A stretch of 64,000 bases of DNA from Nematostella vectensis (lineage: Eukaryota > Cnidaria > Anthozoa > Actiniaria > Edwardsiidae). Positions 59,101 to 64,000 of the stretch are shown in pieces (the stretch's first letter is position 1; every line of letters starts with the position of its first letter). Location: the NCBI RefSeq assembly GCF_932526225.1, contig NC_064044.1:15191453-15255452 (forward strand), written 5' to 3'. A program made the position numbers and the translations under genes. The notes under the pieces are model-generated. The model did no database searches. It worked only from the letters and a program-made list of their open reading frames with translations, and was not told the DNA's origin.

Positions 59101-62100
59101 TGTGACATCACTGGTTAGTTGTCAATATAACAGTGTGACATCAATTGCTAGTTGTCTATATAATAGTGTGACATCATTGGTTAGTTGTCTATATAATAGT
59201 GTGACATCAATGGTTAGTTGTCTATATAATAGTGTGACATCAATGGCTAGTTGTCTATATGATAGTGTTGCATCACTGGCTAGTTGTCAATATAATAGTG
59301 TGACATCAATGGCTAGTTGTCAATATAATAGTGTTGCATCAATGGCTAGTTGTCAATATAACAGTGTGACATCAATGGCTAGTTGTCTATATAATAGTGT
59401 GACATCAATGGTTAGTTGTCTATATAATAGTGTGACATCAATGGCTAGTTGTCTATATAATAGTGTTGCATCAATGGCTAGTTGTCAATATAATAGTGTG
59501 ACATCAATGGCTAGTTGTCAATATAATAGTGTTGCATCAATGGCTAGTTGTCAATATAATAGTGTGACATCACTGGTTAGTTGTCAATATAACAGTGTGA
59601 CATCAATTGCTAGTTGTCTATATAATAGTGTGACATCATTGGTTAGTTGTCTATATAATAGTGTGACATCACTGGTTAGTTGTCTATATAATAGTGTTGC
59701 GTCACTGGCTAGTTGTCTATATAATAGTGTGACATCAATTGCTAGTTGTCAATATAATAGTGTGACATCATTGGTTAGTTGTCAATATAATAGTGTTGCA
59801 TCAATGGCTAGTTGTCTATATGATAGTGTGACATCACTCACTAGTTGTCTATATAATAGTGTGACATCACTCGCTAGTTGTCAATATAACAGTGTGACAT
59901 CAATTGCTAGTTGTCAATATAATAGTGTGACATCATTTGCTAGTTGTCTATATAATAGTGTGACATCATTGGTTAGTTGTTTATATAATAATGTGACATC
60001 ACTCGCTAGTTGTCAATATAATAGTGTGACATCATTTGCTAGTTGTCAATATAATAGTGTGACATCATTGGTTAGTTGTCTATATAATAGTGTTGCGTCA
60101 CTGGCTAGTTGTCTATATAATAGTGTGACATCAGTGGCTAGTTGTCTATATAATAGTATGACATCAATGGCTAGTTGTCAATATAATAGTGTGACATCAA
60201 TGGCTAGTTGTCTATATGATAGTGTGACATCAATGGCTAGTTGTCTATATAATAGTGTGACATCAATGGCTAGTTGTCTATATGATAGTGTTGCATCACT
60301 GGCTAGTTGTCAATATAATAGTGTGACATCAATGGCTAGTTGTCTATATGATAGTGTTGCATCACTGGCTAGTTGTCAATATAATAGTGTGACATCACTG
60401 GCTAGTTGTCTATATAATAGTATGACATCAATGGCTAGTTGTCTATATGATAGTGTTGCATCAATGGCTAGTTGTCTATATAATAGTGTGACATCAATGG
60501 CTAGTTGTCTATATGATAGTGTTGCGTCACTGGCTAGTTGTCTATATAATAGTATGACATCAATGGCTAGTTGTCTATATGATAGTGTTGCGTCACTGGC
60601 TAGTTGTCTATATAATAGTATGACATCAATGGCTAGTTGTCAATATAATAGTGTTGCCTCACTGGCTAGTTGTCTATATAATATTGTGACATCAATGGCT
60701 AGTTGTTTATATAATAGTGTGACATCGATGGCTAGTTGTCAATATAATAGTGTGACATCACTCGCTAGTTGTCAGTATAACAGTGTGACATCATTTGCTG
60801 GTTGTCTATATAATAGTGTGACATCATTGGTTAGTTGTCTATATAATAGTGTTGCATCAATGGCAAGTTGTCTATATAATAGTGTGACATCAATGGCTAG
60901 TTGTCTATATAATAGTGTGACATCATTGGTTAGTTGTCTATATAATAGTGTTGCATTAATGGCTAGTTGTCAATATAATAGTGTTGAATCACTGGCTAGT
61001 TGTCAATATAATAGTGTGACATCACTTGCTAGTTGTCAATATAATAGTGTGACATCACTGGTTAGTTGTCTATATAATAGTGTGACATCAATGGCTAGTT
61101 GTCTATATAATAGTGTGACATCAATGGCTAGTTGTCTATATGATAGTGTTGCTTCACTGGCTAGTTGTCTATATAATAGTGTGACATCAATGGCTAGTTG
61201 TCAATATAATAGTGTGACATCAATGGCTAGTTGTCAATATAATAGTGTTGCATCAATGGCTAGTTGTCAATATAATAGTGTGACACCACTCTCTACTTGC
61301 AAGATGTCATATACTCTATGATGGCTTAAAGTCTTTAATAAACTTTAATATTTATGTTTCAGAAATGTAATTAAGCAGTCTTCCTTAGAAATTGCAGTGT
61401 TTTTTCATTACTAGCACTGTCTGTTTACATCAGAACTGCGTCTGTATTTTTTTTTTTTTACTAATCTTTAGTTGATTTAGTTTTCACAGGACATAGAGAA
61501 TTATTTGATTCTGTGATATCATCCTATTTATTAAATGTAATTTAAGTCGAAAAAAATCCCATCTGGTAAAAATAAAATCTGATCAGTAAGTATTTGTTAC
61601 AAAATCCAAAGTTGACATTACATTGGTTATGAAATTCTGTTTTAGTTTATGTGTACAGTACATTGTAATGAGCTTTTTGCTTTACTTTTCAGAGTTCATT
61701 TCTCCTTATATTGGTAATTACATCTATTATTGGGCGGTAAGCGCTGGTAGCAAAGCCAGATTGGCCAGTTTCATTTGCTTTTATTCCTCTTAGCTTGTTT
61801 TTCTAATTGGTATATATGAAATAAAGTGCTTGTATATTATATGCTGTCTTGTTAGTATATTCAACATAGTAATTAATGGATCTCTGACACTTTTCTGTCA
61901 ACAATCCTTTTTCTGCCAACCATGTATTCTGTGTAATAAATTACTGTAATGACTTAATTTGTTCTTTGAATTTAAATATGCAACACCACTTACAATGATA
62001 TTGCTTGATGCACTTAAACTCCTCAATAAATAAAGTATTTTTAATTTTTCCATTTTATTGGAGGTTCTTGAAGTATCAACATTTGTATGGTGCCAAAATT

Positions 62101-63702
62101 TAAACCAATTGACCTTGCCAAATTTTCTTGCTGCTTTTTGTACAATTCTGAAATACACATTAAATACTTATTTGGTATAAATAGAAGAGAACTCTGAAGC
62201 TCCTGTGATCTCTGTTGATAAAAGATAAGATTTTTCTATATATTCTTATCGGACTGCCAATAAAATAAGAAATGAGGAAACTTTTTTCTTCATGAAGACA
62301 GCTTGTATGTGTGGACTGCTCTTGAAGACTTTCATGACATGCAAAATGGACTCTGCCTGGAAGAAGACATTCTTGCCACTAACTCATTGTAGTACAAGGA
62401 TTATTTGTGCAGGCTCTCACTGATGAGTTGCAAATGCTGTCCGACACCAGCAGCACACCACAGTCAGCAACACCTGTCCAAGCTCATCCGTGAGCTCATC
62501 TGTGACCCCACAAAACAAATCTTCCAGCATATCTGGGCAATCCCAGATTTACAACCAATCTCCTTTGCTATTTGAGTTTTCTTTACAAGCATTAACTAAA
62601 TTATCTCTCTACACCAGCTTTACATTGGATTAATACTTTATCAACTCTTAGTCTGTGTGTGTGTCGTCTGTGTTTCTGTTGTCTATGATTTGGTTATTGT
62701 TTTTTTTTTTCTGGCTGTCAAACAAGCCTGTGACCATCAGAGCTCCTCGTGTTTTGACGCTGGCTACTTTTTGTCTGACGTTTAAAATGAATGAAGTAGC
62801 TTATTTTGCATCAATCCTCTCACAACTTCATTTTTAAGTAACCACCTACTTCAGTACATTTTGAGACCCCTGAATGGGTGCAATGTTAGGTCATAAATGG
62901 ATAGGTTCCAAAAAAATCAATAAAAACAAGACTGGTACTTAGGGGTATAAGAATAAGAACATGAGAAATTTGAAATAAAAATCAAAAAAATGCTACAAAT
63001 ATTTGCCTTAAATTTCAAATTTTCAATTTCAAATTTGCCTTTAATTTTGATACTTCTAGAATCCTTCTATCTCCTACCTAACTTATATAATTAATGACAA
63101 TCATGTTCTTTAACAAACAGTACAGTAGCTCAATGATATATGACATACATATGATAAAGATTAAACTGCTGTATTTACAGAAGCTATTGTTTTAATAACA
63201 TTAATGTATTTTATTTATTTTTAGACACTGTGCGCAAAGGTATCATTGACATCAACTCTTTTAATGGTACTGAGGAGTATGCCATGGTTGGCTCCCTCTC
63301 AGCGCTTACTGGCACTAGCGTCTGGTTACTGGTCGCCACATTCTTTAACCTACCGGTGTCTGGCACCCATAGTGTTGTTGGGGCTACAATGGGCTATGCT
63401 CTGGTAGCTCAGGGCCTACATGGAGTGCAATGGAAGACATTTGGGAAGATCGGTAAGTAGCAGTTTTATCAAATTGCCCAACGAAGCATAACGATTTTCA
63501 GGCAGTGTCGGGCTAACATATGCATAGAATCTCTCAGAGCATTGTGTGTATGTATCTCCTAGATAGAGACATCAAAGCCACTCTTTTTATTACCTTTGTG
63601 CCATTTGTATTTTCAGCTGGTTCATGGGTCGTGTCGCCTCTTCTATCAGGTCTCATCAGCTCCCTCCTCTTCATGCTTGTCAGGCGTATCATTCTTAGAA
63701 AG
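53111..63702 (+). CDS. SLC20A: Sodium-dependent phosphate transporter SLC20/PiT, 5' part
   Basis: Exons are 53111-53321, 63225-63452 and 63617-63702. All junctions are in phase, and the gene continues past the window. The product starts [13 protein letters not shown]. The first hydrophobic segment leads into the PiT signature [16 protein letters not shown], followed by [20 protein letters not shown]. Exon 2 has VRKGIID and the second half-signature [16 protein letters not shown], and exon 3 has [19 protein letters not shown]. It imports inorganic phosphate with sodium at the plasma membrane. The first coding intron (53322-63224) is 9.9 kb, mostly minisatellite. An in-frame upstream ATG at 53021 exists, but 53111 gives the usual PiT N-terminus. 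Confidence 0.95.
54941..55140. repeat. 40-bp tandem repeat, five copies, in SLC20 intron
   Basis: AATCTTTACCCTGATTTGTC starts at 54941, 54981, 55021, 55061 and 55101, each followed by TAGCTGTGAAATGGGTAA(C/A)T. The copies are nearly identical. Confidence 0.95.
55328..61290. repeat. 33-bp minisatellite, about 180 copies, in SLC20 intron
   Basis: About 6 kb of a 33-base unit containing GTGTGACATCA, CTGGCTAGTTGTC and (T/A)ATATAATA. Variation is confined to a few positions (ACTGG/AATGG/ATTGG, CTA/CAA, GTGACA/GTTGCA). Because 33 is a multiple of 3, the array stays open as an 11-residue repeat ([11 protein letters not shown]) for 1550 codons. Two single-base insertions near 56349 and 56647 shift the frame. 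Higher-order blocks of 298 bp and larger recur. Confidence 0.97.
61322..63224. other. Rest of SLC20 first coding intron
   Basis: AT-rich intronic sequence between the minisatellite and exon 2, with no supported coding or structured element. Confidence 0.6.
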
Positions 63703-64000
63703 GTAAGTGGATAGTTTATGGTTTGTCTGGCTTAGCATAGGAATGCAGGGCAGATTAGTCATGCTTGTCAGGCGTAAGCTAGATTTACCCAAAGCCAGTC
63801 TCTTCGATTTCCCTAATAAGAGCATGTGATCTAATTGGCATTATCCTCAGTAAGCTAAGAAATGGCTGTGTGGAAAGGACGACTTGTTCTGATTAGTTAA
63901 TTTGTTACAGGCATGTCATTCATGTAACAACTGAAAAACATTCTTGTAACAAGATTTGACTTTTTTTTAGTAAAAAAGGCTAATTGGCTAATTACAGTAT

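Noticed and set aside
54941..61290. CRISPR-like regular array
   Set aside because: No unique spacers between repeats and the context is an animal intron; these are tandem repeats.
55341..61321. Repetitive 1550-codon Cys/Ser-rich ORF
   Set aside because: Intronic 33-bp minisatellite; the unit length alone keeps the frame open.

Overview
The window is animal nuclear DNA. GT-AG introns, a DED-type initiator caspase, an SLC20 phosphate transporter and a fucolectin/PAN secreted protein all appear. The mix of these genes with Penelope, Ty3/gypsy, MITE and Polinton-like elements suggests an anthozoan cnidarian (coral or sea anemone). That placement is inference from remembered family distributions, not from a search.

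Layout. (1) About 1-8760 is a GC-rich integrated Polinton-like virus element. It has a divergent unknown ORF leaving the left edge, a major-capsid-like ORF (frameshifted at a G run), a packaging ATPase, two small membrane proteins and a DDE integrase on +. A decayed DNA polymerase-SF1 helicase-HNH gene and a Cys-rich zinc protein lie on -. The polymerase gene carries stops, frameshifts and a 200-bp internal copy of itself. (2) 8760-15520 holds microsatellites, MITEs, a tRNA-derived SINE-like head and a four-exon host gene (11488-13614). (3) 15524-32642 is one 17.1-kb foldback-like element. It has 40-bp terminal inverted repeats, a 6-bp target duplication (GTGAAA), and kilobase arms of a 19-bp minisatellite in opposite orientation. 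Nested in it are a 6.3-kb TA-flanked transposon with 77-bp TIRs, an intron-bearing IS630-type transposase and a convergent SAM-like-domain gene. A young Ty3/gypsy element with two identical 122-bp LTRs sits in the right arm.

(4) 33185-37240 is a minus-strand secreted lectin gene (fucolectin domain plus PAN/Apple domain) whose large intron holds a 17-bp minisatellite. (5) 38560-46900 is repeat-rich: a UBX/HECT-like pseudogene, several MITEs and a Penelope 3' end with a degenerate hammerhead-ribozyme-like core. (6) 46942-50304 is a complete four-exon caspase-8-type gene (DED, DED, p20, p10). (7) 51292-52402 is a TIR-bounded element carrying a Cys-rich ORF. (8) 53111 to the right edge is the 5' part of an SLC20/PiT phosphate transporter, whose 9.9-kb first coding intron is mostly a 6-kb array of a 33-bp unit.

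The most unusual signals are the foldback element with its nested two-gene transposon and the Polinton-like element with a polymerase-helicase-HNH polypeptide. The very long repetitive ORFs at 15553-18927, 30769-32613, 35806-37160 and 55341-61321 are minisatellite artefacts rather than genes.
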